DNA of 61,791 nucleotides, taken from the NCBI RefSeq assembly GCF_002159645.1, contig NZ_NFJB01000023.1, forward strand, positions 1-61,791, read 5' to 3'. The stretch is from Parabacteroides sp. An277 (GTDB lineage: Bacteria; Bacteroidota; Bacteroidia; Bacteroidales; Tannerellaceae). Below are positions 53,592-61,701 of the stretch, one piece after another. Each line of letters opens with the position of its first letter. Within the stretch, counting starts at the first letter, position 1. Made by a program: the position numbers and the translations under genes. Under the pieces are notes generated by a model. The model had not been told where the DNA came from, searched no databases, and was given only the letters and a program-made list of their open reading frames with translations.

Positions 53592-55736
53592 ATGAACATG
53601 GAGTCATTGAATCTTATCAAGAACGACCCGTGGCTGGAGCCTTACACGGCCGCCATCGAAGGGCGTTACCAGTACGTGCTGGACAAAGAAAAAAGTCTGA
53701 CGAACAACGGAAAGATTTCCCTGTCGGATTTTGCGTCCGGGTATCTCTACTTCGGATTGCATAAGACACCGAAAGGATGGATTTTCCGCGAATGGGCACC
53801 ACATGCAACTGCTATCTACCTGATTGGCACATTCAACAATTGGCAGAAGAGCGAAGAATACCGGCTGACACGCATCGAAAACGGCAACTGGGAAATTATC
53901 CTGCCATCCGATATGCTGCACCACGAAGATTTATTCAAACTCTGGATTGAATGGGAAGGTGGATGCGGCGAGCGCATTCCGGCCTGGATTCGACGCGTCG
54001 TGCAAGACCCCGAGACAAAAATCTTCAGCGCACAGGTTTGGAATCCCGAAGAACCCTATAAATTCAAGATAAAGAAATTCAAGCCCGATACGGCTCCTCT
54101 CATGATTTATGAATGCCATATCGGCATGGCAACCAACGAGGAAAAGGTAGGTTCGTACAACGAATTCCGCGAGAACGTGTTGCCGCGTATCGTGAAAGAA
54201 GGATATAACGCCATCCAAATCATGGCTATACAAGAACATCCCTACTACGGTTCGTTCGGTTATCATGTAAGCAGTTTCTTTGCGGCCTCTTCCCGTTTTG
54301 GAACGCCGGAAGATTTAAAACGACTTATCGACGAAGCACACACAAACGGACTGTCCGTCATCATGGACATCGTTCATAGCCACGCCGTAAAGAACGAAGT
54401 GGAAGGTTTAGGAAGGTTTGATGGTTCGTACGACCTTTATTTCCATGGAGACAGCCGCCGCGAACATCCGGCATGGGATTCACTTTGCTTCGACTACGGG
54501 AAAAACGAAGTGCTGCACTTCCTGCTTTCCAATTGCAAATTCTGGTTGGAAGAATATAAGTTCGACGGATTCCGCTTCGATGGCGTAACGTCAATGCTAT
54601 ACTATAGCCACGGTTTAGGCGAAGCATTCTGCAATTATGGTGATTATTACAACGGACATCAGGATGGCGACGCGATTGCCTATCTGACGTTGGCCAACAA
54701 ACTTATTCATGAAGTCAATAAGAACGCCATCACCATTGCGGAAGAAGTGAGCGGTATGCCGGGATTGGCAGCTAAAATCGCAGACGGAGGCTATGGATTC
54801 GATTATCGCATGGCGATGAATATCCCCGACTTCTGGATCAAAACCATCAAAGAAAAGAAAGACGAAGACTGGCATCCATCAGCTATTTGGTGGGAAACGA
54901 CCAACCGCCGTGCCGACGAGAAGACTATCAGTTATGCGGAAAGCCATGACCAAGCGCTCGTGGGCGACAAAACCATCATTTTCCGGCTCATCGATGCCGA
55001 CATGTACTGGCACATGCAGACAGAAGACCATAATTTCATGGTAGAGCGTGGTATGGCATTGCATAAAATGATTCGCCTCGTGACGGCTACAACCATCAAT
55101 GGAGGTTATCTGAACTTCATGGGTAACGAGTTCGGCCATCCGGAATGGATTGATTTCCCTCGCGAAGGAAACGGTTGGTCTTATAAATATGCTCGTCGCC
55201 AATGGGATTTGGTAGACAATATGAATCTGAAGTATCATTTCCTGGGAGATTTCGATCGTGAGATGGTCAATCTCATTCGGAGCGTGAAGAATTTCCAAGA
55301 TACACCAATCCAGAAAGTGTGGGATAACGACGGAGACCAAATCTTAGCTTATATGCGTAAAGATTTAGTGTTTGTCTTCAACTTTAGTCCTACAAAATCT
55401 TTTACTGACTATGGATTCTTGGTGCCAAAAGGAGAATACGAAGTAGTACTCGATACCGATGCGCCGCGCTTCGGAGGTTTTGCCCTGAACGACGATACAG
55501 TTCGCCATTTAACTCAATTCGATCCGCTTTATAAGAAAGAAAAGAAAGAATGGTTGAAGCTTTACGTCCCGGCACGTACGGCCATGGTGCTCCGTAAGGT
55601 AAAACCCGCCAAAACGGAAGCAACCGCAACAAAAGCAGCCAAAGCAGCGAAAGCCATGAAGGAAGAAAAAGTGGCCAAAGCCGCAAAAGCCGTCAAGAAA
55701 ACAACCAGCAAAACAACAAATAAAAAACAGAAATAA
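53592..55736 (+). CDS. glgB: 1,4-alpha-glucan branching enzyme, GH13_8 type
   Basis: A 714-residue enzyme that makes alpha-1,6 branches in glycogen. A CBM48 domain (about 50-150, FREWAPHATAIYLIGTFNNW), catalytic GH13 barrel with nucleophile D330 (DGFRFDGVTSMLY), acid E384 (TIAEEVSGMP) and the H/D pair in YAESHDQALVGDK, then a C-terminal beta domain. These motifs are those of the eukaryotic-like subfamily 8, not the usual bacterial GH13_9. Residues about 668-714 are a Lys/Ala-rich tail resembling histone H1. M1 and M3 are both possible starts. manA follows by 11 bp. Confidence 0.93.
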   Translation: MNMESLNLIKNDPWLEPYTAAIEGRYQYVLDKEKSLTNNGKISLSDFASGYLYFGLHKTPKGWIFREWAPHATAIYLIGTFNNWQKSEEYRLTRIENGNWEIILPSDMLHHEDLFKLWIEWEGGCGERIPAWIRRVVQDPETKIFSAQVWNPEEPYKFKIKKFKPDTAPLMIYECHIGMATNEEKVGSYNEFRENVLPRIVKEGYNAIQIMAIQEHPYYGSFGYHVSSFFAASSRFGTPEDLKRLIDEAHTNGLSVIMDIVHSHAVKNEVEGLGRFDGSYDLYFHGDSRREHPAWDSLCFDYGKNEVLHFLLSNCKFWLEEYKFDGFRFDGVTSMLYYSHGLGEAFCNYGDYYNGHQDGDAIAYLTLANKLIHEVNKNAITIAEEVSGMPGLAAKIADGGYGFDYRMAMNIPDFWIKTIKEKKDEDWHPSAIWWETTNRRADEKTISYAESHDQALVGDKTIIFRLIDADMYWHMQTEDHNFMVERGMALHKMIRLVTATTINGGYLNFMGNEFGHPEWIDFPREGNGWSYKYARRQWDLVDNMNLKYHFLGDFDREMVNLIRSVKNFQDTPIQKVWDNDGDQILAYMRKDLVFVFNFSPTKSFTDYGFLVPKGEYEVVLDTDAPRFGGFALNDDTVRHLTQFDPLYKKEKKEWLKLYVPARTAMVLRKVKPAKTEATATKAAKAAKAMKEEKVAKAAKAVKKTTSKTTNKKQK

Positions 55737-55747
55737 GAGAATATAAT

Positions 55748-56722
55748 ATGTTGTATCCATTGACATTTAAACCGATCCTGAAGAATGTGATTTGGGGCGG
55801 TTCAGCTATTTGCCCGTTTAAGGGCATTACACCTGTGCAAGAAGGTGTAGGCGAAAGTTGGGAATTATCACACGTAGACGGAAATTTCTCGATTGTGGCC
55901 GAAGGCGAGTTGGCGGGTAAGTCGCTCGATGAATTGATTCAGGCTCACGGCAAAGAGCTTGTGGGTGCCCATGTATTGGAACAATTCGAAGGCCGTTTTC
56001 CGCTGTTGATCAAGTTTATTGACGCACGCGACAATCTTTCCATTCAAGTCCATCCTAACGATGAATTGGCCCGTGCGCGCCACAATTCTTTCGGTAAGAC
56101 GGAAATGTGGTATGTCATCAAGGCCGACAAAGACGCGTCGCTCTACTCTGGGTTCTCGCAGCAAATCACGCCGGACGAATACGTAGAACGCGTAAAGAAC
56201 AACACAATCATGGATGTGCTCCAACGCTATGACGTGAATGCGGGTGATGTATTCTTCCTTCCGGCCGGACGCGTGCACGCTATCGGCGCCGGTTGCTTCA
56301 TTGCGGAAATCCAGCAAACCAGCAACATCACCTACCGCATTTACGACTACAACCGAAAGGATAAAAACGGCAACACGCGCGAATTGCACACGGAATTGGC
56401 AAAAGACGCGATTGATTACACGCTCTATCCCGACTACCGTACGCACTATAAAGCGCATTCGAACGCAACCGTGAACTTGGCTGATTGCAAATACTTCACG
56501 ACCAACTTGATCGATATGGACGCGCAAATGGTTCGTAATTTTGAAGAGTTGGATTCGTTTGTAGTTTATATCTGCATGGAAGGCAGCGCGACTATCGAGG
56601 ACAATAACGGCTATAAGATTTCCATCCATCAAGGACAAACCGCCTTGATTCCGGCCGCAACCAAGTCCGTCACCCTGACGCCTGTCCCCAAGGCGAAGTT
56701 CTTGGAAGCCTACATCAAGTAA
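55748..56722 (+). CDS. manA: Mannose-6-phosphate isomerase, class I
   Basis: A 324-residue zinc isomerase interconverting mannose 6-phosphate and fructose 6-phosphate, feeding GDP-mannose. The metal site spans VQVHPNDELARARHN and the family motif KTEMWYVIKAD, with the later FLPAGRVHAIGAGCFIAEIQQTSNITYRIYDY block. The short class I form typical of Bacteroidetes and Firmicutes. It forms a unit with glgB, and a terminator follows. Confidence 0.95.
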   Translation: MLYPLTFKPILKNVIWGGSAICPFKGITPVQEGVGESWELSHVDGNFSIVAEGELAGKSLDELIQAHGKELVGAHVLEQFEGRFPLLIKFIDARDNLSIQVHPNDELARARHNSFGKTEMWYVIKADKDASLYSGFSQQITPDEYVERVKNNTIMDVLQRYDVNAGDVFFLPAGRVHAIGAGCFIAEIQQTSNITYRIYDYNRKDKNGNTRELHTELAKDAIDYTLYPDYRTHYKAHSNATVNLADCKYFTTNLIDMDAQMVRNFEELDSFVVYICMEGSATIEDNNGYKISIHQGQTALIPAATKSVTLTPVPKAKFLEAYIK

Positions 56723-56755
56723 CTTCTTTCATTTCATTTTTGATGTTTGAAATTC

Positions 56756-56796
56756 AAAGAGGCGCAACGGCTCAGGCTAAAGCGCCTCTTTTTTTG
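56756..56796 (+). terminator. Terminator of glgB-manA
   Basis: AAAGAGGCGC (56756-56765) pairs with GCGCCTCTTT (56782-56791), followed by TTTTT. Confidence 0.9.
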
Positions 56797-56842
56797 TCCT
56801 TTCTAAAGCAAAGACCAACTCATTATCTTATATTGAAATAGC

Positions 56843-56962
56843 AAAACCGGCACTTTTGTATAACAAAAGTGGCACTGTTGTATGGCAAAAGTGGCACTGT
56901 TGCATACCAAAAGTGCCACTTTTGATAACTCGATATAGGATAAAGAGCCACCCGATATAGGA
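56843..56962. repeat. Phased dyad array F (22 bp x 6)
   Basis: Four dyads of the form CAAAAGTGsCACTnTTG start at 56843, 56865, 56887 and 56909 (the last, CAAAAGTGCCACTTTTG, is a full palindrome around 56916), exactly every 22 bp. A different motif, CGATATAGGA, continues the same 22-bp step at 56931 and 56953. Motif identity changes while the period holds. It lies between manA and the T9SS domain remnant. Confidence 0.93.
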
Positions 56963-56992
56963 AAACGGAATAAACAGTATCGAAAAAACGAA

Positions 56993-57199
56993 ATCCAAGT
57001 AGCAAATACAACTTTCCGTTTGACGCAAGGAGCTGTAGAAATTAGCACGGAACAACCGACCGACATCACTATCTACACAATGCAAGGCATCCAGAAAGTA
57101 GCCCGCCGCATTCCGGCCGGTACTGCATCCATCGCCTTGGAACCTGGCCTTTATATTTTGCAACTGAACGGGAAAGGACATAAGATTGTAATCCGGTAA
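56993..57199 (+). pseudogene. Orphan type IX secretion C-terminal domain
   Basis: About 68 codons with no start encode a typical T9SS sorting domain: a strand-rich segment with DITIYTMQG and IPAGTASIALEPGLYIL, ending NGKGHKIVIR-stop. The frame is open from 56939 but the part before about 56995 does not look like protein, and it merges with array F. This is the 3' stump of a once larger secreted protein gene, and it still has a terminator (57228-57268). Confidence 0.78.
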
Positions 57200-57227
57200 T
57201 CTGCCCCACCCTTTCTTAATTATATGC

Positions 57228-57268
57228 AATCGGAACCCTTGCCCAGGTGTAGGGGTTCCGATTTATTA
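57228..57268 (+). terminator. Terminator downstream of the T9SS remnant
   Basis: AATCGGAACCC (57228-57238) pairs with GGGTTCCGATT (57253-57263), followed by a T/A-rich tail. It probably belonged to the lost gene. Confidence 0.8.
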
Positions 57269-57303
57269 TCTGGATTTTATTCGTTTATTCCGTTAAATTC
57301 CCG

Positions 57304-57311
57304 TACCTTTG
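57304..57311 (+). promoter_or_regulatory. -7 box of the AspT-type exchanger gene
   Basis: TACCTTTG is a full TAnnTTTG match, 22 bp ahead of the ATG at 57333; it rules out a TTG start at 57309. Confidence 0.65.
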
Positions 57312-57332
57312 CATCCATCTAAACATGCAAGT

Positions 57333-59000
57333 ATGAATTGGATACAAGAAACTTTCCTACAACCTACGATGATTCAGGCTGTTGCCGTGATCAGTATCGT
57401 GTGTGCCATAGGTGTTTATCTGGGGAAACTGAAAATGTGGGGTATCTCGCTGGGAATTACCTTTGTGTTCTTTGCGGGAATATTAGCGAGCCATTTTGGA
57501 GTAGTCGTCAATAAAGACATGCTGCTATTTGCCCAAAACTTCGGATTAATCATTTTCGTATATACGTTGGGGTTGCAGGTAGGTCCCGGTTTCTTTTCTT
57601 CCCTCAAAAAGGGTGGTATCTTGCTCAATTCGGCAGGTATGTCTGTTATTTTCATCGGATTGATAATGACAGTTGCATTGCATTACATCACGGGAATTTC
57701 TACTTCCGACATGATGGGTTTGCTTTGTGGAGCGGCCAACAATACGCCCTCGTTGGGAGCCGCACAAGAGGCAATGATGCAAGTTGCACCCGACGATGAG
57801 AAAGGCGTAACCGATATGGCTTTGGCCTGCGCGGTAGCCTATCCGATGGGCGTCATCGGAGTAATTCTTGCCATTATCACGTTACGTTCACTATTCCAGC
57901 GGAAAGGAGAAAGAACCGACGAGAAAATAGCTACATCTCAAACGTTCGTAGCTGAATTTCAAGTATGTAATCCTGCTATTTACCATAAGAGCATTAAAGA
58001 TATCATGACACTGACGGACAAACATTTTGTGATTTCGCGTGTCTGGCGGAATGGGAAAGTAAGCATCCCCACATCTGATACGATGTTGGAAGAGCACGAT
58101 CATTTGCTTGTGATTTCAGTCAAATCGGATGTGGAAAGCATCAAAGTGCTCTTCGGTGAACAAGAGAATGTGGACTGGAACAAAGCGGATATAGATTGGA
58201 ATGCTATCGACAGCCAACTGATTTCCCGCCGGGTCATCGTCACGCGAAACCGCATCAACGGCGTAAAACTCGGTTCGCTCCGACTCCGCAATTTATATGG
58301 TATCAACATTACACGCATCAACCGTGCAGGCATCGACCTCCTCGCATCACCAGACTTACGCTTGCAGATAGGTGACCGCCTGACCATCGTGGGCGAAGCC
58401 AATTCGATTAGCAACGTCAGCAAACTCTTGGGCGACAAACTTCGCCGACTCCGCGAACCGAACCTTTTGGCTATCTTCATCGGCTTAACGTTGGGCGTAT
58501 TAATAGGTTCCATTCCCATTGCGATTCCGGGTATGAACACACCTATCAAATTGGGCGTAGCCGGTGGTCCAATTATCGTGGGTATTTTGATGGGCGCTTT
58601 TGGTCCACGCATTCACCTGACAACTTATACAACGCAGAGTGCCAATCTGATGATGCGTCAAATGGGCATCACGATATACTTGGCTGGATTGGGACTCAGT
58701 TCCGGAGAGCATTTCTTCGAAACTGTATTTCGCACGGAAGGACTACTTTGGTTGGGTTTAGGATTTGCGCTGGCAATTATTCCCGTGTTGATTGTCGGCT
58801 TCATCATGTCTCGTTTCTTTGGTGTGGATTATGCACATAATGTGGGGATGCTCTGCGGTTGCATGACCAATCCCATCGCCCTCGATTATGCCAACACTAC
58901 GGTGGAAGGCGATGAACCTTCTGTAGCCTATGCCACAGTGTATCCACTCTCCACCTTCCTGCGCATCATTACGGCGCAATTGGTGATCATGTTATGTTGA
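57333..59000 (+). CDS. AspT/YidE-type antiporter with two TrkA-C domains
   Basis: A 555-residue inner-membrane transporter of the aspartate:alanine exchanger family. Five to six helices (about 10-180), a central cytoplasmic part with two RCK-C/TrkA-C regulatory domains (about 200-370), then a second membrane half with LGVLIGSIPIAIPG, GGPIIVGILMGAFGP and CGCMTNPIALDYAN. The GAANNTPSLGAAQEAM and GCMTNPIAL motifs are the paired discontinuous-helix signatures. The real substrate may be a dicarboxylate or amino acid. Confidence 0.92.
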   Translation: MNWIQETFLQPTMIQAVAVISIVCAIGVYLGKLKMWGISLGITFVFFAGILASHFGVVVNKDMLLFAQNFGLIIFVYTLGLQVGPGFFSSLKKGGILLNSAGMSVIFIGLIMTVALHYITGISTSDMMGLLCGAANNTPSLGAAQEAMMQVAPDDEKGVTDMALACAVAYPMGVIGVILAIITLRSLFQRKGERTDEKIATSQTFVAEFQVCNPAIYHKSIKDIMTLTDKHFVISRVWRNGKVSIPTSDTMLEEHDHLLVISVKSDVESIKVLFGEQENVDWNKADIDWNAIDSQLISRRVIVTRNRINGVKLGSLRLRNLYGINITRINRAGIDLLASPDLRLQIGDRLTIVGEANSISNVSKLLGDKLRRLREPNLLAIFIGLTLGVLIGSIPIAIPGMNTPIKLGVAGGPIIVGILMGAFGPRIHLTTYTTQSANLMMRQMGITIYLAGLGLSSGEHFFETVFRTEGLLWLGLGFALAIIPVLIVGFIMSRFFGVDYAHNVGMLCGCMTNPIALDYANTTVEGDEPSVAYATVYPLSTFLRIITAQLVIMLC

Positions 59001-59201
59001 AAACACGTTATTTTCGACGAAACAAATCGTATTGGCTTATCGCAGAAAATTGTAAAAAAAGAAATAGTCATTTTCTTCTAAAAAAATATTTTTCAGCGGA
59101 AACAACGGCTGGAAAAAGAAAAACGTTTTTACCCAAAGAAAAAACAGGAAAGATGGTCCCGACCTTTGTAAGTTCCGCCCTTTTTCACTAAATCTGTATA
59201 A
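59001..59201. other. AT-rich gap at the edge of the right-hand cassette, no gene seen
   Basis: Non-coding DNA, very A-rich, between the exchanger gene and the truncated membrane-protein frame. A basic 65-codon frame here has no family resemblance and no promoter support. The boundary of the acquired cassette probably lies in or just after this stretch. Confidence 0.5.
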
Positions 59202-59486
59202 GGAATATACCTCTTTGAAATCAAGAGAGTTAGAAGAATTACTTCGTTTTCAGGTAATGGGTTGGCAACCGTTCTAATTGCCGCAGTCTACATCGCTTTG
59301 CTTGTTTGGGTAACTCTTACGGCACAAAGGTATGAAAAATATTCAGGCTGGAAAATCATTCCAAAAATTATTTCAGTCTGGATATTTGGCATCCACCCTT
59401 ATGCCGTTTTGGGCTTGAAGCAATTAACGAGCAAGGAAGCCACGGTAAAAGCTATTCCCGTCCAAACCACACCTGCCCATCCGTAA
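59202..59486 (+). pseudogene. C-terminal fragment of a small membrane protein
   Basis: An open frame without an ATG encodes two membrane-like segments (GLATVLIAAVYIALLVWVTL and WKIIPKIISVWIFGIHPYAV, about 59256-59415) whose composition looks like real protein. Beyond LGLKQ it runs antisense into the end of the MFS gene, so protein-like sequence stops near 59417. It is best read as the truncated remnant of a gene cut by the insertion or recombination that brought the MFS gene. Family not recognised. Confidence 0.45.
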
Positions 59487-60583
59487 TGTTGCCAAAACAG
59501 GCCTGAAACGAATGTACCAGCAGAGCCACCCAAGAAGTAAATGGTCATATAAACGGTATTGACACGATTGATAGCGGATGCATCAAGGGCGACCACGCTG
59601 GTCTGGTTGGACAGATGGATACATTGCATTCCTGCATCAATCAACAGGATAGCGACTATCATCCATACATAGCTGGCATTCCCCCAAAATGCCAAGAACC
59701 ATGCAGCCAATACCACACATCCTCCGACAATAGAGAAGAACCTTGCGCCATACTTTTGGATATAGCCGCTGATGAAAACCACCGTGGATGCACCTGCCAA
59801 TCCGCACAAACCGAGTGCGCCGATAATATCGTCACTCGCAAAGAAAGGCTCTTGTTTCATCCGGAAAGCAAGGCAACTCCACAATGCGAAGAACGAGCCA
59901 TAAGCCAATGCTGCCCTCAAAGAAGCGATACGCAAGTATGGGTATTTGTAGAGCAGGCGCAGCAAGGATTTCATCAATCCTGCATAAGTTTCTTGTGAAC
60001 GGGCAGACAGCACGGGCAGCATCTTGTAAATCATCAGAAAGCATCCAAGCATAAACGCACAAGCGACGAAATAAACGGAACGCCATCCCCAAATATCAGC
60101 GAGAAAGCCACTGAATACCCGTGAACCAAGAATGCCTATTAGCAGACAGGATTGTATAATCCCCACGTTGCGCACCTTGTGTGCGGGTGCTGAATGATAA
60201 GACACCAACGGGATGAAGAACTGCGGCATGACCGAAGACGCTCCGGCAAGCAAGGATGCACCCCATACCCAATAGATGTTAGGGGCAAGTGCTATGGCAA
60301 GCAATGCGCACGATGAAATGATATAATTGGTCAATATCAGCTGCTTTCGTGAAACCAAATCGCCAAGCGGAATGACAAACACAAGTCCGACTACATAACC
60401 TATCTGGGTCAATGTCGCAACCATGCTGGCAGAAAAGTCGCTTACCCCAAAATCCTTTGCCATGCTGCCCAACAAAGGCTGGTTGTAGTAGCAGTTGGCA
60501 ACGGAAAGCCCGGTAGCGACTGCCATCAGAGCCAGCAGAGGTGCCGGAATGCCATGGTTTTCTCTCAATTCATATTTCATCAT
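59399..60583 (-). CDS. MFS efflux transporter (DHA1-like)
   Basis: A 394-residue 12-helix inner-membrane carrier. It has the multidrug/sugar-efflux opening ALMAVATGLSVANCYYNQPLLGSMAKDFG, the A-motif GDLVSRKQLILTNY after helix 2, and the helix 5 region GIIQSCLLIGILGSRVFSG. The group resembles YnfM/YfcJ-type exporters. A strong Shine-Dalgarno (AGGAGG, minus strand 60594-60589) precedes the ATG, unlike most genes here. It follows the SMR gene by 12 bp and would share its promoter. Confidence 0.9.
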   Translation of the reverse strand: MMKYELRENHGIPAPLLALMAVATGLSVANCYYNQPLLGSMAKDFGVSDFSASMVATLTQIGYVVGLVFVIPLGDLVSRKQLILTNYIISSCALLAIALAPNIYWVWGASLLAGASSVMPQFFIPLVSYHSAPAHKVRNVGIIQSCLLIGILGSRVFSGFLADIWGWRSVYFVACAFMLGCFLMIYKMLPVLSARSQETYAGLMKSLLRLLYKYPYLRIASLRAALAYGSFFALWSCLAFRMKQEPFFASDDIIGALGLCGLAGASTVVFISGYIQKYGARFFSIVGGCVVLAAWFLAFWGNASYVWMIVAILLIDAGMQCIHLSNQTSVVALDASAINRVNTVYMTIYFLGGSAGTFVSGLFWQHYGWAGVVWTGIAFTVASLLVNCFKPKTA

Positions 60584-60588
60584 TTATT

Positions 60589-60594
60589 CCTCCT
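60589..60594 (-). promoter_or_regulatory. Strong Shine-Dalgarno site of the MFS gene
   Basis: CCTCCT on the plus strand gives AGGAGG on the minus strand, 5 nt before the ATG at 60583. Such sites are rare in this phylum and in this window. Confidence 0.75.
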
Positions 60595-60595
60595 T

Positions 60596-60922
60596 TCAGT
60601 ATGACACAACTTTCAATCCAATCAAGGAGGCAATGAGCGTGAACAGGAAGAAAAGCCGTATGGGAGTGGCCGGCTCTTTGAAAACGAATATCCCAATCAA
60701 GACCGTGCCGACCGCTCCGATACCCGTCCAAATGGCGTATGCCGTGCCCAAAGGCAAAGTCTGAACCGCTTTGGCAAGTAATGCCATACTCAATACCGTG
60801 GAAGCCAAGAAACCGCTTCCCCACAGATAAAAACCAATACCTGATGCCTCTCTCGTTTTTCCCAAGCAGAATGTAAGGCTTACCTCAAACAATCCTGCCA
60901 AAAATAAAATTATCCAATTCAT
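60596..60922 (-). CDS. Small multidrug resistance (SMR) transporter
   Basis: A 108-residue protein with four membrane helices that works as an antiparallel dimer. The essential glutamate is in AGLFEVSLTF (E13), and the helix 3 motif GTAYAIWTGIGAVGTVLIGIFVF is that of the SugE/Gdx group that exports guanidinium and small quaternary ammonium ions. The helix 1 tryptophan usual in Gdx (EVVW) is replaced, so substrate range is unsure. First gene of the SMR-MFS unit, with a -7 box at 60948-60955. Confidence 0.9.
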   Translation of the reverse strand: MNWIILFLAGLFEVSLTFCLGKTREASGIGFYLWGSGFLASTVLSMALLAKAVQTLPLGTAYAIWTGIGAVGTVLIGIFVFKEPATPIRLFFLFTLIASLIGLKVVSY

Positions 60923-60947
60923 ACCTATGATTTATTAAATTCGGGTG

Positions 60948-60955
60948 CAAAAGTA
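60948..60955 (-). promoter_or_regulatory. -7 box of the SMR-MFS operon
   Basis: CAAAAGTA on the plus strand reads TACTTTTG on the minus strand, matching TAnnTTTG, 25 bp ahead of the SMR gene. Confidence 0.6.
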
Positions 60956-60975
60956 AGCAAGTAATTTCTAACCGT

Positions 60976-61015
60976 TTTTTACATTTGGTAAAAACGGCTT
61001 TTGCATTTGGCAAAA
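60976..61015. promoter_or_regulatory. Paired operator, likely for the Crp/Fnr regulator
   Basis: Two inverted repeats share the spacer ATTTG: TTTTTAC/GTAAAAA (60976-60994, centre 60985) and TTTTGC/GCAAAA (60999-61015, centre 61007). Their centres are 22 bp apart. They lie between the divergent -7 boxes of the SMR-MFS operon and the regulator. The form resembles Crp-family sites (two half sites about 5 bp apart), which suggests autoregulation and pump control. Confidence 0.7.
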
Positions 61016-61051
61016 AACAGCTGTTTGTATCTGTTTCTGTGCGTTATTTTA

Positions 61052-61059
61052 TAATTTTG
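61052..61059 (+). promoter_or_regulatory. -7 box of the Crp/Fnr regulator gene
   Basis: TAATTTTG is a full TAnnTTTG match, 20 bp ahead of the ATG at 61079. Confidence 0.65.
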
Positions 61060-61078
61060 TACCACAACAAAATGACTT

Positions 61079-61642
61079 ATGGATATAAAGGAAATCATCA
61101 ACCTGAGATATGCCATGCCGGATGCGTCTTTGGACAAGTTGCGGCAATGCCTGACGGAAGTTTCCTATCCCAAAGGCTTCCGCGTGCTGGAAAGTGGCAA
61201 GGTGGAGAAGGACATCTTTTTCATCAAGAAAGGCATTGTCCGCGCCTATACTTCGGTGGACGGAAAGGACATTACCTTTTGGGTCGGCAAGGAAGGGGCG
61301 ACTCTCGTTTCCATGAAAGGATACGTGAACGATGAGCCGGGATATGAAACGATGGAGCTGATGGAGGATTCAGTCCTGTATGTATTGGAAAGAAAAAAAC
61401 TGAAAGAATTGTTTTCAGAAGACTTGCACATCGCCAATTGGGGGCGGCGTTATGCGGAAATGGAATTACTTGCCACTGAGGAACGATTGATTTCCATGTT
61501 GTCTGCCATCGCTTCGGAACGGTATAAGGAGTTGTTAGAGAAAGAGCCTGATTTGTTGCAACGGTTACCATTGGGAAGTATCGCAACCTATTTAGGTGTC
61601 ACACAAGCGAGCTTGAGCAGGATTAGAGCACAAATAAAGTGA
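61079..61642 (+). CDS. Crp/Fnr family transcription regulator
   Basis: A 187-residue regulator. Residues about 15-115 form a cyclic-nucleotide-type beta roll (YPKGFRVLESGKVEKDIFFIKKGIVRAYTSVDGKDITFW), but the usual cAMP phosphate-binding RxS pattern is not clear, so the ligand may differ. The long C-helix leads to a short winged-helix end (LPLGSIATYLGVTQASLSRIRAQIK). Divergent from the SMR-MFS operon and next to the paired operator, it is the likely local controller. Confidence 0.9.
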   Translation: MDIKEIINLRYAMPDASLDKLRQCLTEVSYPKGFRVLESGKVEKDIFFIKKGIVRAYTSVDGKDITFWVGKEGATLVSMKGYVNDEPGYETMELMEDSVLYVLERKKLKELFSEDLHIANWGRRYAEMELLATEERLISMLSAIASERYKELLEKEPDLLQRLPLGSIATYLGVTQASLSRIRAQIK

Positions 61643-61655
61643 CGTTTCAATCAGC

Positions 61656-61701
61656 GGGTAGCAAGCGGTTTGGGTCTGCCCAAAACACAAACTTGCTACC
61701 C
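61656..61701. repeat. Nested inverted repeats at the right edge
   Basis: The outer arms are GGGTAGCAAG (61656-61665) and CTTGCTACCC (61692-61701), and the inner arms TTTGGG (61669-61674) and CCCAAA (61679-61684) around TCTG. It begins 13 bp after the regulator stop and could be its terminator, but no T-run follows on either side. Nested palindromes of this kind also occur at transfer origins and ends of mobile elements. No gene is visible from here to the window end (61702-61791). Confidence 0.7.

Noticed and set aside
58994-59191. 65-codon basic frame after the exchanger gene
   Set aside because: A-rich DNA by-product with Lys/Arg/Phe-rich text, no promoter, no family resemblance.
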